Below are positions 43,483 to 52,563 of a stretch of 64,000 nucleotides of DNA, in pieces. Positions within the stretch are counted from its first letter, which is position 1. Each line of letters opens with the position of its first letter. The translations under genes and the position numbers were made by a program. The stretch spans positions 310,001 through 374,000 of the forward strand of contig DAIDGX010000023.1 in NCBI GenBank assembly GCA_027452165.1. The letters are read 5' to 3'. The notes under the pieces are model-generated. The model did not search any database and had not been told where the DNA came from. It saw nothing but the letters and a program-made list of their open reading frames with translations. Source of the DNA: Vulcanimicrobiota bacterium (GTDB lineage Bacteria; Vulcanimicrobiota; Vulcanimicrobiia; Vulcanimicrobiales; Vulcanimicrobiaceae).

Positions 43483-44925
43483 TCACGCGAGTTGATACGC
43501 TGGCATCGCCATCGTGAGGTAGGCCGCGCCGCGCGCCCGCTCTTCGTAATTTTCCGCCGACAGGGCGCCGAGCGCCGACGTGCCCGCGCCGTCGAGATAC
43601 GCCTCGAGCTGCGCATAGGATTCGGGCGGCGCATCGCCTTGCAGAATCGCATCGGCGAGCGCGTGCGCCGCCCTGCGTGCGTCAAGCGGCATGCGCGCAA
43701 GCGTCGAACGCGCCATGACCGGCGCGTTCACCATCGATGCGACGAAATTTGCGCGAGAGATCACGGTCTGCGAGGTGATCCAATTCTGACCGCCGGGCCA
43801 GCCCGCGACGTTGGGCGGCGAGAAGAGTATCTGCCCCATCTGCGCGAGCGCGGGAACGCTGCGCGGCTCGATTCGTGCCAAACCAAACGCTTTATGCGTG
43901 CCGACTACGAACTCGACGGGACTCTTCACCAGCGCACGGTAGGCGCGCGGCGAGTAGAACACGTTGCTGCGCAGCAGTGTCGAGACCACCGGCAACATCT
44001 CGTAGTCATGTTTATGGATCAGCGATGCGACCGCATCCCTAAGGTGCGGCTCGGCTCCGTCGTACACGAAGAAATCGAGCAACTTTCCAGCCCAGAATCG
44101 CGCGCAGGCGGGCTGCTCGTAGATCATGTTCACGATATCGGCGCCGTCGAAGTTTCCGGTGCGTCCGAGAAACGTCTTCACGCCATCATCGTGGGTGCGG
44201 TGATTGAAGAAGAACGTGCCGGTGCGACGATCGATGCTCCAGCCGGTGAAGGCGCGCGCCGATTGACGCACGTCCTCTTCGCTGTAGTTACCGTGGCCGA
44301 GCGTAAAGAGCTCCATCAGTTCGCGCGCGTAGTTCTCGTTGGGATGAGCCTTGCGAGAATCGGCGTTATCGAGGTAGAGCAGCATCGCCGGATCCTTGCT
44401 CACGGCCATCGTGAGATCGCGCAGGTTGCCGAGTGCATGCGAGCGATAGAGTTGATTCTGCGCGTACACGTACGTCGGCCACACGCCCTTCTGCAGCGCC
44501 GCGGTCGTAAAATGGCCGTGAAAGAAGAATGTCATCTTCTCCTGCAGCGGCGCCGGCGTTACCAGCATGCGCTCGAGCCACCACTCGCGCATCGAGCGGA
44601 TCGACGCGCCACTCGCCTTGCGTGCCTGCATGAGGAGCGCGCGGCGGCGCGCCTTATCCCCGCGAAAAAAGCTCGCCAGGAGCGGGCGCGGATCGTAGAC
44701 ATCGTCCGGCGCGGGTAGCGACGAGGTATCGGGAAAACGAATCAGCGCATCGACCGCGTCGCCCGGCGACATCTCGGCATAGCGCGCGATCTCGTCGGCG
44801 GAGCCGCCGAATCCGGCGCGCCGCAAGAGATGCGCAGCATGACGCGCGCTCCAGGGTCCGCGGTAGGGCTGCAGCGCCGTCATCGCATCGAGCGACCCGG
44901 CGGGACGAATCAATCCGATAGCCAT
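43483..44925 (-). CDS. DUF1800 domain protein
   Basis: About 480 residues. Typical DUF1800 blocks: PYRGPWSARHAAHLLRRAGFGGSADEI, FFFHGHFTTAALQKGVWPTYVYAQNQLYRSHALGN, NENYARELMELFTLGHGNYSEEDVRQSARAFTGW and VAGWPGGQNWI. Function unknown; encoded with DUF1501 in many genomes and suspected to act together outside the cytoplasm. Start is uncertain: ATG 44925 is given, ATG 44883 (MTALQPYRG) matches the family N-terminus well, and the frame continues to 44955. Confidence 0.9.
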   Translation of the reverse strand: MAIGLIRPAGSLDAMTALQPYRGPWSARHAAHLLRRAGFGGSADEIARYAEMSPGDAVDALIRFPDTSSLPAPDDVYDPRPLLASFFRGDKARRRALLMQARKASGASIRSMREWWLERMLVTPAPLQEKMTFFFHGHFTTAALQKGVWPTYVYAQNQLYRSHALGNLRDLTMAVSKDPAMLLYLDNADSRKAHPNENYARELMELFTLGHGNYSEEDVRQSARAFTGWSIDRRTGTFFFNHRTHDDGVKTFLGRTGNFDGADIVNMIYEQPACARFWAGKLLDFFVYDGAEPHLRDAVASLIHKHDYEMLPVVSTLLRSNVFYSPRAYRALVKSPVEFVVGTHKAFGLARIEPRSVPALAQMGQILFSPPNVAGWPGGQNWITSQTVISRANFVASMVNAPVMARSTLARMPLDARRAAHALADAILQGDAPPESYAQLEAYLDGAGTSALGALSAENYEERARGAAYLTMAMPAYQLA

Positions 44926-44990
44926 ATGTTCATTGAACGTACGTGGCGCGCCCATGTCCTGAAGGACGGGTTAAAGGGCTCGCTCGCCGA

Positions 44991-46586
44991 ATGGCGTGGC
45001 CCGTGAGCCTACTGGAATCGCGCCTCGATCGGCGCAGCGATGATTTTTCCCGGAACGCCGCGCGCATGGAGTCGCTCGTGGCGCAGTTGCGCGAGCGCCT
45101 GCTTGCGGTACGCGACGGCGGCGGCCCCGACGCGGTCGCCAAACACCGCAAGCGAGGTAAGCTGACCGCCCGTGAGCGCATCGACACGTTGATCGACACC
45201 GGCAGCGCGTTCTTGGAATTCTCGGCACTTGCCGCAAATGACATGTACGATAACGGCTCGCCCTCGGCTGGGGTGATCACCGGCATCGGCAGCGTGCACG
45301 GCCAACTCTGCGTCATCGTCGCAAACGACGCCACCGTCAAGGGTGGCACCTACTATCCGATGACGGTGAAGAAGCATCTACGCGCCCAGGAGATCGCCGA
45401 GCAGAATCATCTTCCGTGCATCTATCTGGTCGATTCCGGCGGCGCGTTCTTACCGCTCCAGGCCGATGTCTTTCCGGATCGCGATCACTTCGGGCGTATT
45501 TTTTACAATCAAGCGCGCATGTCGGGTAAGCGTATTCCGCAGATCGCCGCCGTCATGGGATCCTGCACGGCGGGCGGCGCGTACGTTCCGGCAATGAGCG
45601 ACGAGACGGTGATCGTGAAAGGACAGGGCACGATCTTCCTGGGTGGGCCGCCTCTCGTGAAGGCGGCAACGGGCGAAGAGGTGACGGCAGAAGAGCTGGG
45701 TGGCGCCGACGTACACACGCGCATATCGGGCGTCGCCGATCATTTTGCCAACGACGACCACCATGCGCTTGGCATCGTGCGGGAGATCGTCGAGAATTTG
45801 CACCGCGAACTGCCACAGCAGTGGGACCGCACCGAGCCGCGTCCGCCGAAGTACGATCCGCGCGACATTTACGGCATCATTCCGGCCGATAGCCGCATCG
45901 GCTACGACGTACGCGAGATCATCGCGCGTCTCGTTGACGGCTCGGAGTTTCACGAGTTCAAGGCGCGCTATGGCACGACGCTCGTCTGCGGATTCGCGCG
46001 CATCGAGGGACATCCGATCGGCATCCTGGCGAACAACGGCATCCTCTTCAGCGAGAGCGCGCTCAAGGGCGCGCACTTCATCGAACTCTGCGCTCAGCGC
46101 GGAACGCCGCTGCTCTTTTTACAGAACATCACCGGGTTCATGGTCGGCAAGCAGTACGAGAACGGCGGCATCGCCAAGGACGGCGCCAAACTCGTCACCG
46201 CGGTCGCGTGCGCCGAAGTGCCAAAATTCACCGTGGTGATCGGCGGCAGCTTCGGCGCGGGCAACTACGGCATGTGTGGCCGCGCGTACTCGCCGCGTCA
46301 GCTCTGGATGTGGCCGAACGCGCGGATCAGCGTGATGGGCGGACCGCAAGCCGCAAGCGTGCTCTCAACGGTCAAGGGCGAGATGTCACCCGAAGACAAG
46401 GCCGCGTTCGAAGCGCCCATTTTAGAAAAATACGAACGCGAGGGCAGCCCGTACTATTCGACCGCGCGCCTGTGGGATGACGGCATCATCGATCCGCTCG
46501 ATACCCGTCGCGCGATCGCGATTGGTCTGGACGCGGCGGCGTGCGCACCACAACCGGCAACCGCGTTCGGCATTTTCCGGATGTAG
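44991..46586 (+). CDS. mccB: Methylcrotonyl-CoA carboxylase beta subunit (acyl-CoA carboxyltransferase)
   Basis: 531 residues; the carboxyltransferase half that moves CO2 from biotin to 3-methylcrotonyl-CoA. Two crotonase-like domains are visible: [39 protein letters not shown] and the oxyanion region [16 protein letters not shown], then [27 protein letters not shown] and [19 protein letters not shown]. This pattern is that of MCC/PCC-type beta subunits. The leucine context (enoyl-CoA hydratase, alpha subunit, HMG-CoA lyase at 49827-53481) favours methylcrotonyl-CoA over propionyl-CoA. ATG 44991 is chosen; the frame opens at 44943. Confidence 0.88.
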   Translation: MAWPVSLLESRLDRRSDDFSRNAARMESLVAQLRERLLAVRDGGGPDAVAKHRKRGKLTARERIDTLIDTGSAFLEFSALAANDMYDNGSPSAGVITGIGSVHGQLCVIVANDATVKGGTYYPMTVKKHLRAQEIAEQNHLPCIYLVDSGGAFLPLQADVFPDRDHFGRIFYNQARMSGKRIPQIAAVMGSCTAGGAYVPAMSDETVIVKGQGTIFLGGPPLVKAATGEEVTAEELGGADVHTRISGVADHFANDDHHALGIVREIVENLHRELPQQWDRTEPRPPKYDPRDIYGIIPADSRIGYDVREIIARLVDGSEFHEFKARYGTTLVCGFARIEGHPIGILANNGILFSESALKGAHFIELCAQRGTPLLFLQNITGFMVGKQYENGGIAKDGAKLVTAVACAEVPKFTVVIGGSFGAGNYGMCGRAYSPRQLWMWPNARISVMGGPQAASVLSTVKGEMSPEDKAAFEAPILEKYEREGSPYYSTARLWDDGIIDPLDTRRAIAIGLDAAACAPQPATAFGIFRM

Positions 46587-46589
46587 CGC

Positions 46590-47468
46590 GTGCGCGCGCG
46601 CGTCGATCCCGGCGTGCTCGGCGCATACGCGCTGATGTGCGCCATCTGGGGCACGACCTGGCTCGTGATCAAGGTCTCGCTTGCCTACGTCCCGCCGCTC
46701 TCGGGCGCCGGCCTGCGTTTCGTGGTGGCGGGCGCGGCGCTCGGCCTGGTCGCACGAGCCCGCGGCGTGCGCGGCGCCGTACCGTGGAAGCTCGTGTTGG
46801 TCCTCGCGGCCTTTCTCTTCGGATTGAACTACGTGCTGACGTATCTCGCCGAAACACGCTTGGACTCGGGCCTCGTCGCCGTTCTCTTCGGCACGCTGCC
46901 GTTCTTCATGTTCGCGTTCGGCGCGATCGCGCACGAGCGTACCACGCCGCGCATCTGGATCGGCGCGGCGATTGCGTTTGCCGGCGTGGGCGCGATCTCA
47001 CTTGGCGGGCAGGTGCAGGGATCGCCGCTCTTTGCGCTCGCCGCCATCGGTGCGGCCCTCTTCTCCGCATTTGCGAACGTCTATGCCAAGCGGCATGCTC
47101 ACCACGATCCGCTGCGCACGCTTCCGCCATCCATGTTTATCGCCGGGTGCAGCGTCTTTGCGATCGGTCTGATCACCGAGCATCCCGCGTTGCGCCCGCT
47201 TCTCTCACAAGCCTCGCTGTTTGCGCTCGCCTACCTTGCGCTCGTCGGCAGCGGCATCGCCTTCTTCTTGAATCTTTGGCTGCTCCAGCGGATCGCGTCG
47301 TGGATTGTCGGGCTCTCGTCGCTTGTTATTCCGGTCATCGCGGTGAGCGTCGGGATCGCCTTCGGCGGCGAACACGCCACCGTGCGCGAGTTGCTCGGCG
47401 CGGCGCTCGTCATCGCGGGCCTCGCGGTCGCACTGACGGGACAACGCGAACTCACGGCCCCTGGCTAG
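46590..47468 (+). CDS. EamA/DMT family transporter
   Basis: 292 residues from GTG 46590, one codon after the mccB stop. Ten hydrophobic helices arranged as two EamA repeats (about 10-135 and 145-285), with WGTTWLVIKVSLAYVPPLSGAGLRFV near the start. Drug/metabolite transporters of this type exchange amino acids or other metabolites; here it could export an overflow product of leucine or acyl-CoA metabolism, but this is inference from position. It overlaps the next minus-strand gene by 4 bases at its end. Confidence 0.9.
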   Translation: MRARVDPGVLGAYALMCAIWGTTWLVIKVSLAYVPPLSGAGLRFVVAGAALGLVARARGVRGAVPWKLVLVLAAFLFGLNYVLTYLAETRLDSGLVAVLFGTLPFFMFAFGAIAHERTTPRIWIGAAIAFAGVGAISLGGQVQGSPLFALAAIGAALFSAFANVYAKRHAHHDPLRTLPPSMFIAGCSVFAIGLITEHPALRPLLSQASLFALAYLALVGSGIAFFLNLWLLQRIASWIVGLSSLVIPVIAVSVGIAFGGEHATVRELLGAALVIAGLAVALTGQRELTAPG

Positions 47469-48187
47469 GGGAGCGCATCTCCGGGCGGCTTCAATATCGT
47501 GAAGTACGGCCGCGATTGCACCCAGCGACCCGTGGCATTGACGAAATGCAGCAGTGCGACGGCTTTGGGTTTGGTCGGACAGCAGAGCGCGGCACCTTCG
47601 GCATAGTACGGTCCGGTGAGACGCAGTGCGTCGCCACCCTTCGTGCGCACGATCCCGGCTTGCAGATCGCACCCGTTCTCGACCGCAAGTACCGGAACGA
47701 TCGCATGCCGCTGCGCGTCATACGCAAAGAGATCGACGTGCGCGGTACCGCAATCTGCTGCCGCTTGCTGCGACTCGACGACGAGTTGTTGTCTGCCCGG
47801 CCCCATGAACGTTCCGGCCCCAACGATCTTCGCGTTCTGTACCGGGAACCAGAGCGGCACGCCGTTTACTTTGGCGACCGTGTCGAATGGCATCTTCCCG
47901 CCGGGCGAGCGATAGCGCAGACGGTAGCCCGCGCGCTCGGGCGCGTAGATCGAGAGATACTCTTGGTAGAACGTACGTCCATGTCCAACACCGACAACCT
48001 TGCGGCTAAGAACCGCTTGCCACAACGCATGCATTGCCGTGCCGCCCATATCTACGGCTTGCATCTGCAGCACGACGCCCGGCGGCGCCGGACGGAAGAC
48101 CGGATGCGCGGGGTTCTGCGCTCGAACCACGGCCGTTCCCACAACAATGAGCATTGCGGCGAACACGACGCCAAGCCATCGCTTCAT
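47465..48187 (-). CDS. Secreted protein of unknown function
   Basis: 240 residues. ATG 48187 has a perfect ggagg at 8-9 bases upstream. Signal peptide at about 1-23 (cleavage after VVRA). The mature part shows strands such as GYRLRYRSPGGKMPFDTVAKVNG and HVDLFAYDAQRHAIVPVLAV, and a Cys pair (CC in ALCCPTKPK) plus Cys in DCGTAH and NGCDL. No family recognised. It is downstream, on the same strand, of the molybdopterin oxidoreductase. Confidence 0.65.
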   Translation of the reverse strand: MKRWLGVVFAAMLIVVGTAVVRAQNPAHPVFRPAPPGVVLQMQAVDMGGTAMHALWQAVLSRKVVGVGHGRTFYQEYLSIYAPERAGYRLRYRSPGGKMPFDTVAKVNGVPLWFPVQNAKIVGAGTFMGPGRQQLVVESQQAAADCGTAHVDLFAYDAQRHAIVPVLAVENGCDLQAGIVRTKGGDALRLTGPYYAEGAALCCPTKPKAVALLHFVNATGRWVQSRPYFTILKPPGDALP

Positions 48188-48214
48188 GTTGGTATCCTCC
48201 GCCCTACACGCGGG

Positions 48215-48955
48215 TCAGATTCCCGCGTACCATTCGTACCCTTGGTCCTCCCAGTAGCCGCCTTTTCCTCCGTAGAGGTTCGAAAAGCTCCCGACGACCT
48301 CGATCCGCTTCACCCACTTCGCGCTCTTGTATCCCAACTGCGTCGGGACCCGCAAACGCACGGGCGCGCCGTGATCGGGATCGAGGTCGGAGCCGTTCAG
48401 GCGCAGCGAGAGAAGCGTCTGCGGATGGTATGCCTCCTTGAGATCGAGGCTTTCGTAATATGGCGTTCCTTGATCGTCGCGATCCATGCAGTGGAATACC
48501 ACGTAGCGCGCATCGGCGCGCGGGTGCGCTGCCGCAAGCACATCGCTAAGGCGTACGCCGCTCCACTCACCGATCGCGCTCCATCCCTCGACGCAATCGT
48601 GGCGCGTAATCTGCGTCACTTGCGGCATCGCGCGTAATGCGGGCAGCGAATACGCGTGCTTGCGTTCGACCGCACCATCGACTACCAGTCGATAGCTGGC
48701 GAAGCGATCGGCAACGTAGCTTTCGTACGTCGCGTCGTCGGGCGTCGGTAGGCCGTTAACGCGAAAATTGCGGTCGATTGCCGAGAGCGGATACTCGCGC
48801 GCGAGACCGCGCGTGCCGATCAGCAGATGGTTCAAGCCTTGCGCGGACCCGATCAGGTGATGGAACGCGTCGTTGTTGTTGAGCGCCGTACCGATCGGCG
48901 AGCATGCGGCCAGTGCTGACGAGATCGTGGATGCGAGAAAAAGGCGACGTTTCAT
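48215..48955 (-). CDS. Molybdopterin-dependent oxidoreductase (YedY/MsrP-like)
   Basis: 246 residues starting at ATG 48955, which overlaps the cytochrome gene stop (ATGA). The N-terminus MKRRLFLASTISSALAAC combines a Tat-like KRR and a lipobox, so the enzyme is probably exported folded and lipid-anchored. The sulfite-oxidase-type molybdopterin fold is seen in ITRHDCVEGWSAIGEWSGVRL (the Cys ligand of molybdenum), ARYVVFHCMDRDDQGTPYYESLDL and DHGAPVRLRVPTQLGYKSAKWVKRIE. Longer readings of this frame upstream merge into the cytochrome region and are not real. Likely a periplasmic methionine-sulfoxide or related reductase. Confidence 0.88.
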   Translation of the reverse strand: MKRRLFLASTISSALAACSPIGTALNNNDAFHHLIGSAQGLNHLLIGTRGLAREYPLSAIDRNFRVNGLPTPDDATYESYVADRFASYRLVVDGAVERKHAYSLPALRAMPQVTQITRHDCVEGWSAIGEWSGVRLSDVLAAAHPRADARYVVFHCMDRDDQGTPYYESLDLKEAYHPQTLLSLRLNGSDLDPDHGAPVRLRVPTQLGYKSAKWVKRIEVVGSFSNLYGGKGGYWEDQGYEWYAGI

Positions 48956-49767
48956 GGTCCGACCCCATCGTGATCGCCCAGACGGTACCAGCCGGTGATC
49001 ATCGAGCGCATCTGGTTGAGCAACCCTTGGGTCGCCACTTGGAACGTGTGTACGACAAAGAACCCGAGCAGGCCGAGCATCGCAACGAAGTGCCATAGCC
49101 GCGCGAACTGGCGCCCGCCAAGCAGCCACGTGAGCGGCTGGGCGATCGCATCGATGCCCGGCGAGAGCGCGAGCCCCGTGAGTACGATCATCGGCGCCAG
49201 CACGAACGCGACCACCGTGTAGGCGAGCTTCTGTAGTGGATTGTAGGTACCGTGCGCAGGCGGCTCCTTGCGTAACCGTAGGTAGTACGCCTGCATCGGC
49301 CACAGCTTCGGCAGATCGCTCGGACGCAACACCATCTCGCGCAGGTTGCCCTTGATCGCCGACGAGACGAGCCACGCAAGCCAGCACGATGCCGCGATCC
49401 ATGCAAAGAACAGATGCCAGCGGCGCCCGTCGGCGAGGTCTTGATAGGCCGGAATCGTGATCCAGCCGGGGAAGGCACGCGCGGTGCGGCCGCCCATACC
49501 GTCGTCGGTCCAGCCAAGCCAACCCGTCGTGGTGAACGTGCGTCCGAAGATCGTCGTCGTGCCCACCCCGTCGGCCGGCGAGTCGATCGAGAGCACGCGG
49601 CGGGCAGGGTTCGACTTGTCCGACGCGTCGAGATACGGTGCCGCGTTGAAGATCTGCAACCCGCTCGAGACGAGCGCCGCAAAGGCGATCACCCAAAACC
49701 AGTGGCTGACCCGGGTAAGCACGGCGTAGCGATAGACCTTGGTCCCAGGCAAGCGTTCCATCTTCAC
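48952..49767 (-). CDS. Cytochrome b561-like membrane subunit
   Basis: 271 residues, about four TM helices with His residues in RVSHWFWV, RRWHLFFAW, RLWHFVAML and VVHTFQVATQ, the heme-ligand arrangement of the Ni-hydrogenase/formate-dehydrogenase cytochrome b group (PF01292 style). It would deliver quinol electrons to the exported molybdopterin enzyme encoded next, an MsrP/MsrQ-like division of labour, though MsrQ itself is a different family. GTG 49767 or ATG 49761 is the start. Confidence 0.85.
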   Translation of the reverse strand: MKMERLPGTKVYRYAVLTRVSHWFWVIAFAALVSSGLQIFNAAPYLDASDKSNPARRVLSIDSPADGVGTTTIFGRTFTTTGWLGWTDDGMGGRTARAFPGWITIPAYQDLADGRRWHLFFAWIAASCWLAWLVSSAIKGNLREMVLRPSDLPKLWPMQAYYLRLRKEPPAHGTYNPLQKLAYTVVAFVLAPMIVLTGLALSPGIDAIAQPLTWLLGGRQFARLWHFVAMLGLLGFFVVHTFQVATQGLLNQMRSMITGWYRLGDHDGVGP

Positions 49768-49826
49768 ATCTACGAGAACGCCGCCCAGGCGGCCTTGGAT
49801 GAGCGGTCGAACCTGTTGCCTCCGCC

Positions 49827-50603
49827 ATGACTACGATCACCGTCTCGACGAACGACGGGGTCGCGCGCGTCACCCTCGCGCGACCCGATGTCCGCAACGC
49901 CTTCAACGCCGACGTCATTGCCGAACTGCGCGATACGTTCGAGCAGCTCTCGAACGATCCGCAGATCCGTGCCGTCGTGCTGAAGGGCGAGGGCAAATCC
50001 TTCTGCGGCGGCGCCGACATCAACTGGATGCGCGGTGCGCTCGACCTGAGCTACGACGAAAACGTGGCCGACGCCGAAAAAATGAGCGATATGTTCCGCG
50101 CGATCGACCGCTGCAGCAAGCCGGTGATCGGTCGCATCCACGGCGCCGCGCTCGGCGGCGGCGCGGGTCTCACGGCGGTCTGCGATATCGCGCTCGCAAG
50201 CGACGACACCCTCTTCGGGTTCACCGAGGTAAAACTCGGCATCATCCCTGCGGTGATCTCGCCATTCGTTCTTGCGAAGATCGGGACATCGCATGCACGG
50301 GCGCTCTTCGTCACCGGCGAGCGCTTCGATGCAGCGCGTGCGCTTCACATCGGACTCGTGCACGAGGTTATGCCGGCGGAGGCGCTCGATGCCGCCGTCG
50401 AGCGCGTGCTGGGCGAGATCGCAAGCGCCGGACCGAGCGCCGTTGCCGCGGCCAAAGCACTCGTTCCGCAGGTTGATGCCGCATCGTACGACGCGTCGCG
50501 GGATATCACCGCGCGCGCGATCGCCAAGCAGCGCACGAGCGAGGAAGGACAAGAGGGATTGCGCGCATTCTTAGAGCGTCGAAAGGCCACGTTCGCACGA
50601 TGA
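49827..50603 (+). CDS. Enoyl-CoA hydratase family protein (candidate methylglutaconyl-CoA hydratase)
   Basis: 258-residue crotonase. GEGKSFCGGADINWM and RIHGAALGGGAGLTAVCDIALA form the CoA-binding and oxyanion elements, and the later FTEVKLGIIPAVISPFV is typical. In leucine degradation this enzyme hydrates 3-methylglutaconyl-CoA to HMG-CoA. Its ATG is followed 774 bases later by an ATGA overlap with the carboxylase alpha subunit, supporting the pathway role. It could also act in other acyl-CoA routes. Confidence 0.88.
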   Translation: MTTITVSTNDGVARVTLARPDVRNAFNADVIAELRDTFEQLSNDPQIRAVVLKGEGKSFCGGADINWMRGALDLSYDENVADAEKMSDMFRAIDRCSKPVIGRIHGAALGGGAGLTAVCDIALASDDTLFGFTEVKLGIIPAVISPFVLAKIGTSHARALFVTGERFDAARALHIGLVHEVMPAEALDAAVERVLGEIASAGPSAVAAAKALVPQVDAASYDASRDITARAIAKQRTSEEGQEGLRAFLERRKATFAR

Positions 50604-52540
50604 TTCAACGTCTTCTGATCGCCAATCGCGGCGAGATCGCCGTGCGCGTCGCGCGCGGCGCACGCGAGATGGGTATCTCGCCCGTTGGCATCTATTCCGA
50701 GGCAGACGCCGACGCATACCACCTGCGTTTCATGGACGACGCGCGCTGCGTAGGGCCGGCATCAGTTGCACAGTCGTATCTCAACATCGATGCGGTGATC
50801 ACCGCGGCCCGCGAGATGGGCGCCGATGCCGTGCATCCCGGATACGGTTTTCTCTCCGAACGCGCCGCGTTCGCAAAAGCTGTGCGCGATGCCGGCATGA
50901 TCTTCGTGGGCCCGTCGCCCGAAGCGATGGGCGCGATGGGAAGCAAAATCGAGGCCAAGCGCCGCGTGCGCGAGTTCGACGTACCGGTGGTCCCGGGATA
51001 CGACGGCGACGACCAATCGCTTGGGACGTTGCGCACCGAAGCGGCGCGCGTCGGCTTTCCGCTCTTGATCAAAGCGAGCGCCGGCGGCGGCGGCCGCGGC
51101 ATGCGGGTGGTAGAGACGCTCGATGCGTTCGACGAGGCGCTCGACGCGGCAAAACGTGAAGCACTCGCCGCCTTTGGCGATGACGCCGTGCTGCTGGAAC
51201 GCTATCTGCGCGATCCGCGACACATCGAGTTCCAAGTGCTCGCCGACGCGCACGGAACCACGATTCATCTGGGCGAGCGCGAATGTTCGATTCAGCGACG
51301 CCATCAAAAGATCGTCGAAGAAGCTCCGTCGGTCGCGCTCTCACCCGAGCTTCGCGCAAAGATGGGCGCTGCAGCCGTACGCGCGGCGCAATCGGTGCAG
51401 TACGTGAACGCCGGAACCTGCGAGTTCATGCTCGATATCGACGGCGGCTTTTACTTCCTCGAGATGAACACACGCCTGCAAGTGGAGCATCCGGTGACGG
51501 AGCTCGTGTACGGCATCGATCTCGTACAGTGGCAACTCCGCATCGCAAACGGCGAGCGCCTAACGCTCGCGCAAGCCGACGTGCACCCGCGCGGCTGGGC
51601 GATCGAGACGCGCATCTATGCCGAGGATCCCGCCAATCACATGCTGCCCTCGACCGGCACGATCTCGACGTGGGCGCCGCCCGAAGGTCCGGGGATTCGC
51701 GTCGATGCCGGCGTGACGAGCGGCAGCGAGGTGAGCGTGTACTACGATCCAATGCTCGCCAAGCTCATCGTCTTCGGCAGCGACCGCGCGCACGCGATCG
51801 CACGCCTGCAGCGGGCACTCGACGATTTCACGATCGAAGGTGTGCGCGGAAACCTTCCGCTGCTCCGCTGGATCGCGCGTGACGAATGGTACCGCGAGGG
51901 CAAGACCACGACGAGCTTCCTCGCGCAGCGCTTAGACGAATCGATCTTTGTCGCGACCGAGATGCCGCGCGATGCGGCGGTGCTTGCTACCGGCGCGATG
52001 CTCGCGCACGGCGCGACGGCCTGGCGCATCGGCGGCGTCGGGATGCCGATACGCCTGCGCCACGATCGAACGACGCTCTCTGCCGAAGCGAGCGTCACCG
52101 CCGATGCGCGCCGTTTCATCCTGCACGGTGACCTTTCCGGCGAACTCGCCGTGGAGCCGCGTGGCAACGCGCTGCGGGTGCGTCTTGGTGATCTCGACGT
52201 CACGGGCGAGGTTGGGCGCGAAGGCGACGCGTGGATCGTGGGATTGGGCGATCGGCGCTACCGCATCGAGCCTATCGCGCCGCCCACGGCGGAGGCCGCA
52301 GCGGGTGCCGGCGGTTCGGGCGCGAGCGACGGCAGCATCAACGCGCCGATGCCGGGCAAGATCGTGAAAATCGCGGTGCGCGACGGTGACACCGTGGAGG
52401 AGCGTGCGCTCCTGGTCGTGCTCGAAGCGATGAAGATGGAGCACCGCATCGAAGCCTCCGCGGCGGCAACGGTCAAAGCCGTGCTCGTGCGCGAGGGCGA
52501 CGTCGTGGCGGGTGGCGCGCCGCTCGTGGAACTTCGGTAG
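50600..52540 (+). CDS. mccA: Methylcrotonyl-CoA carboxylase alpha subunit (biotin carboxylase plus BCCP)
   Basis: 646 residues. Biotin carboxylase domain (about 1-445) with IQRLLIANRGEIAVRVARGAREMG, GYGFLSERA, KASAGGGGRGMRVV and FLEMNTRLQVEHPVTE. A middle linker (about 455-565) precedes the biotinyl domain, where Lys612 in EAMKMEHRI is the biotin site. The ATGA start overlaps the upstream hydratase. With the beta subunit at 44991 it forms the complete carboxylase; the two subunits are separated by about 4 kb of other genes. Confidence 0.92.
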   Translation: MIQRLLIANRGEIAVRVARGAREMGISPVGIYSEADADAYHLRFMDDARCVGPASVAQSYLNIDAVITAAREMGADAVHPGYGFLSERAAFAKAVRDAGMIFVGPSPEAMGAMGSKIEAKRRVREFDVPVVPGYDGDDQSLGTLRTEAARVGFPLLIKASAGGGGRGMRVVETLDAFDEALDAAKREALAAFGDDAVLLERYLRDPRHIEFQVLADAHGTTIHLGERECSIQRRHQKIVEEAPSVALSPELRAKMGAAAVRAAQSVQYVNAGTCEFMLDIDGGFYFLEMNTRLQVEHPVTELVYGIDLVQWQLRIANGERLTLAQADVHPRGWAIETRIYAEDPANHMLPSTGTISTWAPPEGPGIRVDAGVTSGSEVSVYYDPMLAKLIVFGSDRAHAIARLQRALDDFTIEGVRGNLPLLRWIARDEWYREGKTTTSFLAQRLDESIFVATEMPRDAAVLATGAMLAHGATAWRIGGVGMPIRLRHDRTTLSAEASVTADARRFILHGDLSGELAVEPRGNALRVRLGDLDVTGEVGREGDAWIVGLGDRRYRIEPIAPPTAEAAAGAGGSGASDGSINAPMPGKIVKIAVRDGDTVEERALLVVLEAMKMEHRIEASAAATVKAVLVREGDVVAGGAPLVELR

Positions 52541-52563
52541 TCTATCGCGAGGTTGTGGCCGGC

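Noticed and set aside
42369-44718. Long plus-strand frames opposite the DUF1501/DUF1800 genes
   Set aside because: Arginine/histidine-rich shadows; the minus-strand proteins carry the conserved family motifs.
46541-48637. 698-codon plus-strand frame across the EamA, exported-protein and oxidoreductase genes
   Set aside because: Different frame from all the recognisable genes, arginine/aspartate-rich, no motif; a shadow frame.
48215-50023. 602-codon fused reading of the molybdopterin oxidoreductase
   Set aside because: The upstream part lies over the cytochrome b gene in another frame and looks non-coding; the real start at 48955 overlaps the cytochrome stop.
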